64,000 nucleotides of DNA, taken from positions 806,001 through 870,000 of the forward strand of contig JAYXKI010000011.1 of assembly GCA_037892935.1 (NCBI GenBank), written 5' to 3'. A program made the translations under genes and the position numbers. The notes under the pieces were generated by a model. It did not search any database, had not been told where the DNA came from, and saw only the letters and a list, made by a program, of their open reading frames with translations. Shown here one piece after another: positions 17,535 through 28,250 of this stretch. Every line of letters starts with the position of its first letter. Position 1 is the first letter of the stretch. The DNA comes from Phlebopus portentosus. Lineage: Eukaryota; Basidiomycota; Agaricomycetes; Boletales; Boletinellaceae.

Positions 17535-20262
17535 GGTATCAGAATTCTACAATGCGATGATGTCGCAGCTACCTGTGGATTTCTTTCATACTCCATTCCC
17601 GACAAAACACTCATTGAATGAGTGGTGTTCGACGTTTTTGGACTCTACTTATTCTCTCATTCCTAATCTTATTACAAAACTTTGTCGGAAGATGGAAAGC
17701 ATGCCGTGGTGGACGGAGGAACTGGACGAGTTACTCCAAAGTCCCCCAGCAGATATTTGCCGACAGATACAAAAAGCGAAGAAAAAATTTTATAATGATG
17801 CACGAGAACAGACGGTTGGAAATCAACGATGGAAATGGCATAGAAACAGTGAACCGAGACGTTCAACTGTAATTCCTATGCTAGGCGTCGATGAACCAGT
17901 TCATACGCACACAGAAATGGCACAAAAATTCTTTTCTCATTATTTCCCTCCAAAACACACAAAACCCATTCCACATTTCGAATTTATTTATGACACTTCT
18001 CTTTCTTTCACTGGTATGGACATAATTGATGCGCTTAGACATATGCCAGTCAATGTCGCAGCGGGAACATCAGGAATGACCACCAGTATGCTCTCTTATA
18101 TTATAGAACGACACCTTCCTTTTTTCGAATCCTTTTTCACCACCTGCCTTCGTAAGGGTTTCTATCCAGAACCTCTTAAAAAGGCATGTATCAACATGAT
18201 TAAAAAACCCAAAGACTACGATCCCCGCCTTCCACGAGCATACCGACCAATCAATTTGATTGAGTCGCTTGCCAAACTTTTCGACACACTCCTTACATTT
18301 AAATTATACCAACTCATTCCCCTTTCCTCTTTCCCACTAAACCAATTTGGTGGACGTCCTGGATCGTCAGTAACAAGTGCTTGGCACACATTACTTGACA
18401 GGATAGAGACAACACCAACTTACCGCACCACGGCTTGTACATTTGACATCGAAGGATACTTCGACAATGTACAACCAATTCATATTTTCAATTCTTTAAT
18501 TGCTCTTCACATTCCAAAACCCCTAATCTCTCTTATTCTATCATTCACGAGAGATCGCAAAATCTCCTTCTATTTTAATTCCCTTCGTTCACCTTGGTAC
18601 AACAAACCAAATTATGGCGTACCACAGGGCAGTCCTTTATCCCCACTCCTTTCCAATATCGCATCTTTTCCACTCCTTAAACACGACCCAAACACTCTTT
18701 TCTACATGGACGACGGCATACACCTTACACCCTCTCATAAATTCACGAAAACCGCTATGGAGAGACTCGATCGACAGGCCCAAAGTCTAGGCCTCAATAT
18801 CGACCCAAAGTCGATCTCCGTATGTCGAGTCACGCAGTACCGACACGAAAACTTCACCCTCCACTTCCGACAACACCAAATACCTAGCAAACCAACGCTC
18901 AAATGGCTCGGTATAACCATACGCAGTCTCTACGACTTTACCCCGCACATCCAAGACAGACTAAACAAAGCTAAGCACACCTTTGATAGTCTGAAATGGA
19001 TGTCCTTTACAAGCACGGGCTTAAAGGCCGAACACCTGCGTATTTATTACTTCAACGTCATCCGACCAGTAATGCTTTGGGGATTACCGATATGGTACCC
19101 AAGGCAACCACACCTCATTACGAAATTCCAGACAATGCATAACACATGCTTGCGATGGATTGGAGGTTTTTTCTTACGCAGCAATCACCATCTTCAGGAA
19201 TCCGCCCTATCTATTCTCCCTTTACATATTCACGCTGAGTTATATTCCAAACAAATTAATTCACGTTTCCTTTCACATCGTTTCTACATTGACCCTTTAT
19301 CAAATCATACAACTTCACTCCTAGACGATTTCCAGAACATTTTACCAACCATCCGAATCCGTAAATCATTATTAGAACCAGACATTATCATTCGTCACCT
19401 ACGATCCTTCCCTCATAGAGGAAATGTGTTCGAAATCCGTTTTACTCACACACCATTTACTTTCTCTACTTTCCACATTCCTATTGATTCCCCACCTTAC
19501 GCCCTTTTCCATTTACAATTTTCAGAATTGATCGACCTTCAGAATGCATTTTTGATTACTCTCCTTCGACTCGTTCAACATATAGACAATTTTGAACTTC
19601 ACCTTCACACTCCCATCTCGTTTATTTTTCCTAAACACCCTGAACTCTTATCAGCATTGACATTAAGTCATGATGATACACGACAGTCCCTTTATTCCTT
19701 TACTTCTTCACTCCCTCTTTTACGTTTACGCAACCATTCCACACTTCAGTTTTTCACTATCCCTACTCGAAACATGGAGGCTCAAGGCATCCCAGTCGAG
19801 GACCCACTTATACTCCCGATAACGTCAGCCATAGGCATAAAGAAATGGCTTAAATCCACGGCATATAATCGAATGTGGACAAACGAGTTCATCCCATGGT
19901 TCATGCAGAGACCAGATTTCATCGATCATCCAGGCAAAAAACTATTACTCAAACTTACACATCGACCCAAACCACCAATCACATTTCCGGGAACACGCGT
20001 AGCAGAAACCCGTATGCTACAAACGATTTCCAATGTTGCACATACACGATCATACTATCATACTATATGACAACAACCCTTTCGAGTATGTCGCAGATGC
20101 GATGAAGTCGATGACGTTAACCATCGCCTGTTACGATGTCCGAAATATCGACAGTTACGTATCAAAGCTGTCGGTACTTCAATCACACATGACACGAACC
20201 TATTCTACAAACCCACGCTTGATTGCCAACAGTTCTTCACCGAAGTCTTCAAACCTCCATGA
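17535..20262 (+). pseudogene. LINE-like ORF, 3' part: reverse transcriptase and C-terminal CCHC
   Basis: The frame resumes directly after the target-site duplication. The reverse transcriptase has GRPGSS (about 18350), a DIEGYFD block (about 18446), the sequence VPQGSPLSP (about 18620) and a catalytic FYMDD (about 18700). An in-frame TGA at 20068-20070 stops the protein. Beyond it, in the same frame, 64 more codons encode the CX2CX8HX4C finger expected at a LINE ORF2 C-terminus (CRRC...H...C), ending at a TGA at 20260-20262. A CGA-to-TGA change would explain the internal stop. The copy is otherwise well preserved. Confidence 0.8.
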
Positions 20263-23069
20263 ATCGGATAGGGTTTTTCCTTCTTACATCGAGAAGTTTT
20301 TTCCTCCCCACTTAACCACAATTTAACACACACATACATTTACTATTCTACTGTCGTACATACATGTTCCATAACAACAATATAACCTTTAAGCGAGCCG
20401 CAGACGCAGACGGTAATGATAATGAAAAAGTACGGTTGTAGAACCCGTTTTCTCGAAGGACTGCTTAGGTTATCGATGAGAGCTTTTTGAGCATCACCTA
20501 GGCGCTGAACCAAGGCATGTGCAAACCTGCTCATGATAAGGTCAGGTGCAATAGACACTGAAAGGGATAGAAGCGAATTGTCCTCTGCATGAGTCTCAGA
20601 TTCGGGAAATTTGGACACAAGTCATAGAGCGGTCTTGCTGCATCTCAATCGGTAGAGTCAGATGAACCGTAAGGTATTCCGGTGCCAGACACAGCTCGTT
20701 AAGCTTGGCGAGTTGGATGTTCATCGACAACCGTGCTTGTAAAAACAATGTTGAAGAGCGGCAAATTGATCAAGGGAGGTAGGAAAGGCAGATATAATTG
20801 AGCTCCTACGAGTGATCCAGCTTGTCAGGTAGGTAGATGGAGAGGGATTCGATTTGTGCGAGGTTGAGCATTAGTAACAAGGTCCGAGAGAATACCGGTG
20901 AGCGATAAAAAGGTCAGTTGACATTTGCAACTCAAGCGAAGGCGGCTATTGCTCAAACACAAACGATAGTCAGAGATAGACCCCGGCACAGCAAACTGAA
21001 ACACTAACGCAAAGGCAGAGGCAGAGGCAGAGGCAGAGGCAAGTGTCGACTGCGAGCTTACCTTCAGATACCTAACGAAATTACTTGACTCCATATACAA
21101 TATGAAGCAAACTTTCTGGATGATCAATTAGAACACCAGACGGACGAACTCGCCTGTATCAGCAACGTCCATCCCGTCCGCAAGATAGCATCCGTACACA
21201 AGCGATGAGACCTGTTCTCATCGCCATTTTGATCATCAGAAATGAAGCATAGCGTCAATGTCACGGTCAACGGAATGGATATACATGCGGGATCAAGCAA
21301 ACTCAAAGATGCTGCTAGGACATCGGAAAACAGAATGTCTCTTTAGGATATCGTCTTCGTCCACGTCTATGAGTCTTTGAGCCTCTTTCCACCGCAGCAC
21401 CAACTCGATTCACGTCAGTTCCACTGCCTCCCTCCGCCTCCCGCCCGTTCCGTTCCCGTTTCAACCCCGATCCAAACGATCAACACTAAAAAGTTCCGGC
21501 GACGCGAGTTCTTCGAACCATAGTGGTGACGTTGCAGCAATACAGCCAGCTGAATGGACTTCAATTTTCGGCCAAGGCGCTACTGAAATTTTGGAGGAAG
21601 AGCACCAGTAAAATCGAAAAGCAGAACAGAGTTTGACCACTAGACAAAGATCGACAGGTTGCCTAAGTATGGTAAGAATAGTATCTCCGATCTAAAGACA
21701 AAAACATTAAGTATAACATACCATACCGATCACGCGTTGCATCTATTTCCGTGGTACATTTCATCTCGACGCCCACTTTGACCAAGCATCGCCTTTGTCT
21801 TGGCATTTCTTGATTCCAACGCTGTACGGCTACGGTTATTCCTTGTCCCGGATCCTGACCTCCAAGCAATCAGAAACAGCACGGAATTATCTGCTTTCAC
21901 GGTCTTTTGAAAGTTCTAACAGTGACGAACCGTGAAATCGTTTGGAAAAGGCAACCTTCCCCCCCTTCCCACGAGGCTTAGGTCCACTCTCACACGCCCA
22001 GAGTCGCGCATAGCTTCGTAAAGTTTGGCGTTGTCACGAAAGATAGAACGTCTGGCAAAAATCGATTCGTCCAGAAGGATAGTATGAGTCCATTGAGGAT
22101 GTAACTTCGTCAATCCCGTATGATCGCGTGAAGCATTCTTCATGACTGTCCTTGATTTAAGCGCACTTACACCGTTAAGTCAATAGAGCCGTTACCCAAA
22201 TTTCAGGACGTGAGTAATTCTTTTCTTGGCTACTTTCTGTCGCGATGAGGTTGTTCTCACGGGTAGGACCTGGTGCGGAATTGCAGCGGTTCCTGAGCAA
22301 ATTAAGCCTCAACAGATCGAGCACGGCGATTTACATCCGTTCGGTTTCTATCGTTCTCTCCTAAGTAACTAGTACTGCTAAACGGAATTGCGGAAAACCG
22401 ATCAGTCCAACGAAGGCAGTGCCTTTGACGGCCACATCGCGGCAGAAGTGTCTCTTGGCTAGCGCGGGAGTGAAACTACAGGCTGCGGCACGTCGGAGTA
22501 TTACCAGTACGACGTATTGAGTAATTTCGTGGAGGGCGCACAATCAGCAGCAACAATTCTAGCCAAGCTTTCTTGATGCCACAGAGCTCGAAACACGTCT
22601 GCGGTCTAAACGCCAGCTACGGACTCTGTACAAGCCCGGTATGTACATAATAATGAGCATGTATCTCCCAATGAATCAAGCCAAGCATCACCAAATATTT
22701 GCCAGTCCCGCGGGGCTGTCTGCACGCGATTGAACGCTCCTGACGCTACACGGGCACCTTCCCACGACATCAGTTCCGCCGCCGCCCTGCCCAGAGAATA
22801 TGTGGCTCTGTTCCATTAGATGAACTGCCTTCGTTCCCACACGGATGTTGGTCTATCAATGTTTGACTGTTTTCCGCTTTTCTTGGCTTATGTTATTTTC
22901 TGGCGTGCTTTCGCTGGAAAACGCAACAGGAACGGGTAAGCTATGCCTAAGCTATGGAACGCTCGACAGCCACTTTTGAAATTGAGCGTCCGTTCCTTCG
23001 TGCGACTGATGAGCTCTGTTCACTAATTCTAGATAATGAGCAATTCTTTGAGATGGTGGCTTTGACGCG
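20263..23069. other. Gene-poor stretch after the LINE, possible decayed sequence
   Basis: I see no intact gene. The first part is the AT-rich 3' tail of the LINE-like element, whose end is not defined. Several short minus-strand frames (20343-20618, 20825-21127, 21124-21306, 21916-22143) have protein-like stretches, including an LTFLSLTGILSDL piece that recalls F-box/leucine-rich proteins. They cannot be joined without stops, so they may be a relic. A GGCAGA-type hexamer repeat lies at about 21012-21040. The last kilobase is presumably the laccase upstream region. Confidence 0.35.
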
Positions 23070-23077
23070 TATAAAAG
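23070..23077 (+). promoter_or_regulatory. TATA box of the laccase gene
   Basis: TATAAAAG lies 95 bp upstream of the laccase ATG. This is a typical distance for a fungal TATA promoter. Confidence 0.6.
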
Positions 23078-23164
23078 GGCTCCAGGAGAACGAGACCGTC
23101 AACCAGTCTGTGGACCGCAATCCTCTCGTTGGCTTCTTTCTTAGCCCTTCACTCGTTGTTCATA

Positions 23165-25736
23165 ATGCTTAATGCACTTGCGCTACACTCCTTCCTCTTG
23201 CTGTCTCTCGCGCATCTGTCTCGTTCCGCCGTTGTGTCGAGAGACTTGACTATTGTTAATGCAGATCTTTCTCCGGATGGGTTGACTCGATCGTAAGTAC
23301 ATAGTCGCTCGTCACTGCTTCAGCGTCATTAAAACCTCGCTGCCCTAGTGCTGTGGTAGCAGATGGCCAATTCCCTGGCCCCCTGATCTCTGCGAACATG
23401 GGCGATAATCTTCAGATTAACGTTATAGACAACCTAACCGACGCTTCCATGCATCGCGCTACTTCCATTGTAAGCCATCAGAATATTCTCAAAGATATCA
23501 AAGGCTTACAAATTGCTTAGCACTGGCATGGGTTACTGCAGAAGGGTTCGCCCATATTGAACTCGGCGCAAGCATTCATCTTGGTTAACTTTTCTTTATA
23601 CAGGTACTGCAGAAATGGACGGTCCCGCTTTCGTTTCCCAGGTGAGCAACAGAATCAGAAGTCATTCTGATGTAGATTAACTCGGTTCATAGTGTCCTAT
23701 TATTCCCGGAAACTCGTTCTTGTAAGCGACCGTCAGCATATGTCCTAAAACAAAACGTTAAGGCTCCTCCAGGTATAACTTCAGCGCTCCCGGACAATCT
23801 GGGACATACTGGTATCATTCTCATCTTTCCAGTCAATACTGTGACGGATTACGGTTCGTGATATTCTCTCAAGTGAAGAGCGTCATGTTATATTCAGATG
23901 CTTTGCTCTAGCGGCCCGTTGGTACTCTATGACCCGAATGATCCACATGCGGATCTCTATGATGTCGACGACGAAAGCACTGTAATTACCATTGGTGACT
24001 GGTATCGGGTATGTCCCATTGTGTTAAGTAGAGAACCAAATAGCACTTACTTTACTTCTTTCAAGAATCCTTCTCCTACTCTCTTCCCCAACACGGTATG
24101 ATCTTTGCTAAAGAGTTTGTTGGCTCATTGGCTCATGTTGAGTTTACTTGTTGGCTCTTTCAGGGAAACGTAGACCCGTAAGTCTTCTTGCCTAATGGCG
24201 CACTTGTCTTTCCCAGAGCTAACATACCCCTTGAAGAGTTCCGGATACGACAACTTTCAATGGACTTGGAAGGAACGCCAACGGCGATGGAACAGAGCCT
24301 TTGGCCGTTGTAAGCGTTACTCAGGGATCGCGGTATGTCGAAGCAGATATACAATATGCATTCTACTGAGTGCATCCTCCTCTTAGCTATCGATTCCGTC
24401 TTGTCAGCACGAGCTGCTTCCCATCGTAAGCATAGGTATCTTAGCTTATGATCTCTCGCAACTGATCATAGGTTCTTAGGTACACTTTCTCAATTGACGG
24501 CCATTCCTTGACTGTAATTGAGGCCGACGGTATCGAAACTGAGCCCGTCACCGGTACGTTCGTTCCAAGCATCTTTCTCGAAGTGATGCCCATTCAATTG
24601 TTAATAGCTGACTCGCTCGAGATCTACGCTGGACAGCGTTATTCTGTCGTCGTCAATGCGGACCAATCAGTCGCTAATTACTGTGAGTTCGGATGAAGAC
24701 CCACACACATTAATTGAACCAAATGTATTCCTCTTAGGGATCCGAGCTAACCCGTCTTCCGGTACGACGGGTTTTACTAACGGGACAAATTCGGCCATCT
24801 TGCGTTATGATGGTGCTCCCGATGCCGACCCAGCAACAATCCAGAATTTGGAGGCAAGTATACTTAATGAAGCCGACCTTCACCCTATTGTAACCCCGGG
24901 AGCCGTGAGTATCACCGAAGCATGCGATCGAGAATCAATAGTATTAACGGACTCATTTTAGCCTGGAGAGCCTGAAATCGGAGGTGTTGACTTTGCGCTG
25001 GACTTACAGATCGGCATTGATCTTACGACTGGCGAACATCCCGTCAATGGCGTGGTCTACCGTTCACCGTCGTGCGTTTTATCTTCCCTACGCCTACGAC
25101 ATAACTAGGGATTCTGATTTCTGCCTATTATACAGCGTTCCGGTTCTCCTTCAGATCCTGAGTGGAACCACAGATCCGGCAGACCTTCTTCCTGCTGGCT
25201 CGGTCTACGAGCTACCTGGGAACAGCAGCATTGAACTCTCTCTCCCTGGTGGCTTCCCAGTAAGCCCTGTTGAACATATCAATCAATTTCCCATTCTTAC
25301 CTCATTTTTAGCACCCTATACATCTCCATGGGCATTCGTTTGACGTTGTGCGAGTCGCTGGTTCCACAGAATATAATTACGCGAACCCAGTTCGTCGCGA
25401 CGTCGTCAACATCGGAGCGGCCACCGATAACGTCACGATCCGCTTTGTAACTGACAATGCTGGACCATGGATCATGCACTGTCATATCGATTGGCACCTC
25501 GAGGCGTAAGTGTTGTAGTTTTCTTCCCTAGCTACTCTGAACTAAAGCGGTTTCTTCAGCGGTCTCGCGGTAGTATTTGCCGAAGACACTGGAAATATTG
25601 CCTCTGAGAATTCCGTCGATGGTCAGTCTACAATGTTTTCACGCCACACAGTGCCACTTACTAAGTTTTGCATCCAGCTGACTGGGAGGCACTTTGCCCT
25701 GAATATGAGGCCAACAATCCAGATGCCGATCTCTGA
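23165..25736 (+). CDS. Laccase (multicopper oxidase), secreted
   Basis: I predict 19 exons that join in frame to 520 residues, the usual size of a basidiomycete laccase: 23165-23292, 23349-23469, 23521-23545, 23604-23641, 23693-23721, 23773-23853, 23912-24008, 24066-24095, 24164-24177, 24237-24332, 24387-24425, 24480-24553, 24608-24682, 24738-24904, 24962-25071, 25136-25259, 25312-25505, 25560-25621 and 25678-25736. A hydrophobic signal peptide starts the protein. All four copper motifs are present: HWHG, HSH (in [17 protein letters not shown]), HPIHLHGH and [12 protein letters not shown]. The leucine after the last motif at the type-1 axial position suggests a class II enzyme of medium to low redox potential. 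Laccases oxidise phenols with reduction of O2 to water, outside the cell, in lignin turnover, pigment formation or development. Some splice sites (donors GTTCGC, exon 9 of 14 nt) are inferred from family alignment. Confidence 0.9.
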
Positions 25737-26531
25737 CACTCCTTGATGGACTTCTTCGACCGATAATTACGATGATACCCTGGACAATGCTCCCAAACAT
25801 CCTATTTATAAGACACAAATGGATGTATTCGATATTTACTTATCTTTATTATATTTGAGATGAAGATCTCAAGTGACCAATACCTGCCATTTCTGAGATT
25901 TGGATAGCGCATCCCGAGTGAAATAACAAAACACCTAAATCGGTGTCTACAGTGTGTATGTGATGTGCTTTACGAAATTTGTTATGCAAAGCCCACGGAA
26001 TTTCCTGCGACAGCGTGTAGTTACCTTGAAATCTCCGGTATATTCGAGTCAGACGTTACATAGTCTATCACTTGGTTTCTTTGGTCAGGGTACGATGCTC
26101 CGATGTTTTCACTGCTTTTTGCATGCAAGAGTTCGGAGAACGTGGGAAAATCAGAGAGCCCTATACTCGTATTATGTAATGATTCGATTCGAAGCGAAGA
26201 AAGGGATCTCGTATTATATAATATATGTATACATGTATTTATTCGCCTAGTGTCGAGGTTGTCTTAAACGATGATCATAGGAAGCACCGCTTCGTCTCAG
26301 ACTTTCAGTTCAATGCATCGGCTTCTTTGACCTCGAACAATCAGAGCTATGGTGAGATAAAGCAAAAACACTCGTCTTTATTGTTCTGCGGCATTCGTGA
26401 AACACTGGGCTGTGTATTGACGAACAAACATCGGATAAGATACAACGTCCTGTTGTCTACTCGGAATCAAACTCGAACTCAACTCTCATACCCCATCGCC
26501 GTCAGGAAAGCACTACTTCTTGATCTAAACA
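25737..26531. other. Intergenic, laccase terminator and upstream region of the next gene
   Basis: No gene is seen. The sequence is AT-rich, with a (TA)-rich patch at 26212-26242. It separates the laccase stop from the ATG at 26532. Confidence 0.5.
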
Positions 26532-27590
26532 ATGTCTGGCTCTACTTCTCGTCGCTCTGCAAATCGCTCTAGTGCTTATGGAAGCAGCAAGCCTGCATCG
26601 TCTCGTGAATCTGGTGGCCCTCCACAATCTCGGCAAAGGAGCCGCAGCGTCCGTGTTGATGGCGGCGGAGACTATGACTATGGCTTTATGAACGATGGGT
26701 CTAACAATCGACACACGCCTTTACCTGGGCCAGGGCGGCCGCGGGCAGCCACTCTTGATGCTTACACGGGCTCGGGTCTTCCCCAGCCTGCGACGGCTCC
26801 TAACGGCGAGCACGGCGCACTACCATGGGGATATGTTATCATGCCACAGAAAGAGAAAAAGACCACCTTCACCAGGCGCCTTAGGGATGCATTCGCCTCT
26901 GCCACGGCAAACCCAGACGTTGCCGCGCTGGGATTCACTCCTGGCCGGCCGACGCCGCAGCACATCCTGGACAAGGAAGAAGAGGAGGTTACACTCGAGG
27001 AAGAGAAACGGGAGGCTGAGAGGAGAAGGAAGGAGGAGCTTGTCCGGCAGAGCAATTTGCGGCGTGCTGCTGCGGATAACGCCCGCCGGAAGGAGCGACT
27101 CGCGCAGGAGGTGCAGAAGCATGGACGGTCGAGGGGGTGGTCTCAGCCGGATCCCCGGCAAGCCCAGGGACCGTCGAGCTACAACGCGCGTATTGCGGAT
27201 GAGTATGCCCGCGAGCGCACAAAGTTGCGCGAATTCGACGATGCGAGGAAGCCCGGGCGTATCTCCACACAGCCCAGCAAGTATGCGCGCCAGCAATACC
27301 TGGAGCAACAGGCCCGAGAGCAACAGGCCCGAGAGCAACGAACCCGAGGTCAGCCAAGTCCTCGCCAAGACCAGCAGACGGGGAGGGAATACGACTATGA
27401 GCTCGATCTCCTCCGTGAGTACGATCAGGAGCGAGACGGCCCAAGTTCCCCACCATCTGCACCGACGCGAGCTGCTGGAAAATCGTCCCCTGCGTCGGCA
27501 GGCGGTTATCAGAGACCCAAACGAGATTCATGGTTTCTCACGACCGATGACGCCCCATATCTAAAATCGCAAGCGACTGAGGTCGCATAG
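26532..27590 (+). CDS. Disordered protein of unrecognised family (paralogue 1 of 2)
   Basis: An intronless frame of 352 codons. I do not recognise the family. The first 80 residues are Ser/Arg/Gly-rich. A central block at about residues 83-180 contains LPQPAT, ALPWGYVIMPQKEKK, a TF.RRLRDAF helix and RPTPQHILDKEEEE, followed by a Glu/Arg-rich probable coiled coil. The C-terminal part has repeats of EQQAR and tyrosine/aspartate-rich sequence. The same central block recurs in the minus-strand gene at 56374-57354, so the block is under selection and both are likely real genes. No membrane segment or signal peptide is visible. Function is unknown. Confidence 0.75.
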   Translation: MSGSTSRRSANRSSAYGSSKPASSRESGGPPQSRQRSRSVRVDGGGDYDYGFMNDGSNNRHTPLPGPGRPRAATLDAYTGSGLPQPATAPNGEHGALPWGYVIMPQKEKKTTFTRRLRDAFASATANPDVAALGFTPGRPTPQHILDKEEEEVTLEEEKREAERRRKEELVRQSNLRRAAADNARRKERLAQEVQKHGRSRGWSQPDPRQAQGPSSYNARIADEYARERTKLREFDDARKPGRISTQPSKYARQQYLEQQAREQQAREQRTRGQPSPRQDQQTGREYDYELDLLREYDQERDGPSSPPSAPTRAAGKSSPASAGGYQRPKRDSWFLTTDDAPYLKSQATEVA

Positions 27591-28250
27591 GAGGGATTCT
27601 TTCTCGGCATCAGCGCTATCCCATATTACCAGCTTGAGTTGTAGAGCGGACACATTGTCTTTGCCTTATCCTTCGCCATCAATGTCGTCTTGTTCACGAA
27701 TGTCTTACATCCCTTTTTTTTGTGTTACTCCCTGCCCTGTAATGCGATGAAACGACTATGTCTCTAATATATTTCGAGAGCGGGCTTCGATTCGACAACT
27801 AACGCGAATAATAAACCGACTCGTTTGAATTGCCCATGCTAATGACGCAGAGACAGGGTAGGAATCATCATCAGCCCCCGGCATCCACAGGTAATTCTTC
27901 ATCGGTGATTTCACAGCATCGCATATGTCGTAGCGGACTTCATATGGACACGGTATCCGAAGGTCTAAAGCTGTCCCGCAATAAAGTGAAGAATACTAAA
28001 CATCATAAACGACCCTAGGGGGGAGACGTGAACAAAGGAATATCAGATTCAAAGGAAGCAGAAGTAGGAAAGACCAATAACTTGAATAAGAAAAAAAGTA
28101 AGACATACACCACCAACGAAAGGGCATCCATCACAAACGCTCACCTATCCGACCTAGCCTAGAGTCAGATAGATAAGAGCTTTGCTCCTTTTTTTACTAC
28201 TAAAGAAACAGATACAAAAACAAAAGGCGGAGAGGAAGGGAGTCGAGCTA
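27591..28250. other. Convergent intergenic region
   Basis: No gene is seen between the stop of the plus-strand gene and the stop of the minus-strand ChAPs gene. The sequence is AT-rich and probably holds both 3' ends. Confidence 0.5.

Larger units (their letters stand above)
10100..20262 (+). mobile_element. Non-LTR (LINE-like) retrotransposon, interrupted by element B
   Basis: An endonuclease-like part (10117-10874) and a reverse-transcriptase part (17535-20070, continuing past one stop to 20262) belong to one reading frame. The frame is continuous across the insertion once element B and one copy of its CAAAT target duplication are taken out. The 5' boundary is inferred from the change in base composition near 10,100; the 3' end is not defined. 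No ORF1 is seen, so the copy is probably 5' truncated. One in-frame stop makes it defective. Confidence 0.8.

Noticed and set aside
10117..20262. LINE-like element as a living two-part gene with element B as an intron-like insertion
   Set aside because: The LTR element carries its own stops and terminal signals and the LINE frame has a further TGA, so the LINE copy is broken.
20343..22143. Minus-strand fragments resembling an F-box/leucine-rich protein
   Set aside because: The pieces cannot be linked without stops or implausible introns, and the resemblance is too short to support a gene call.
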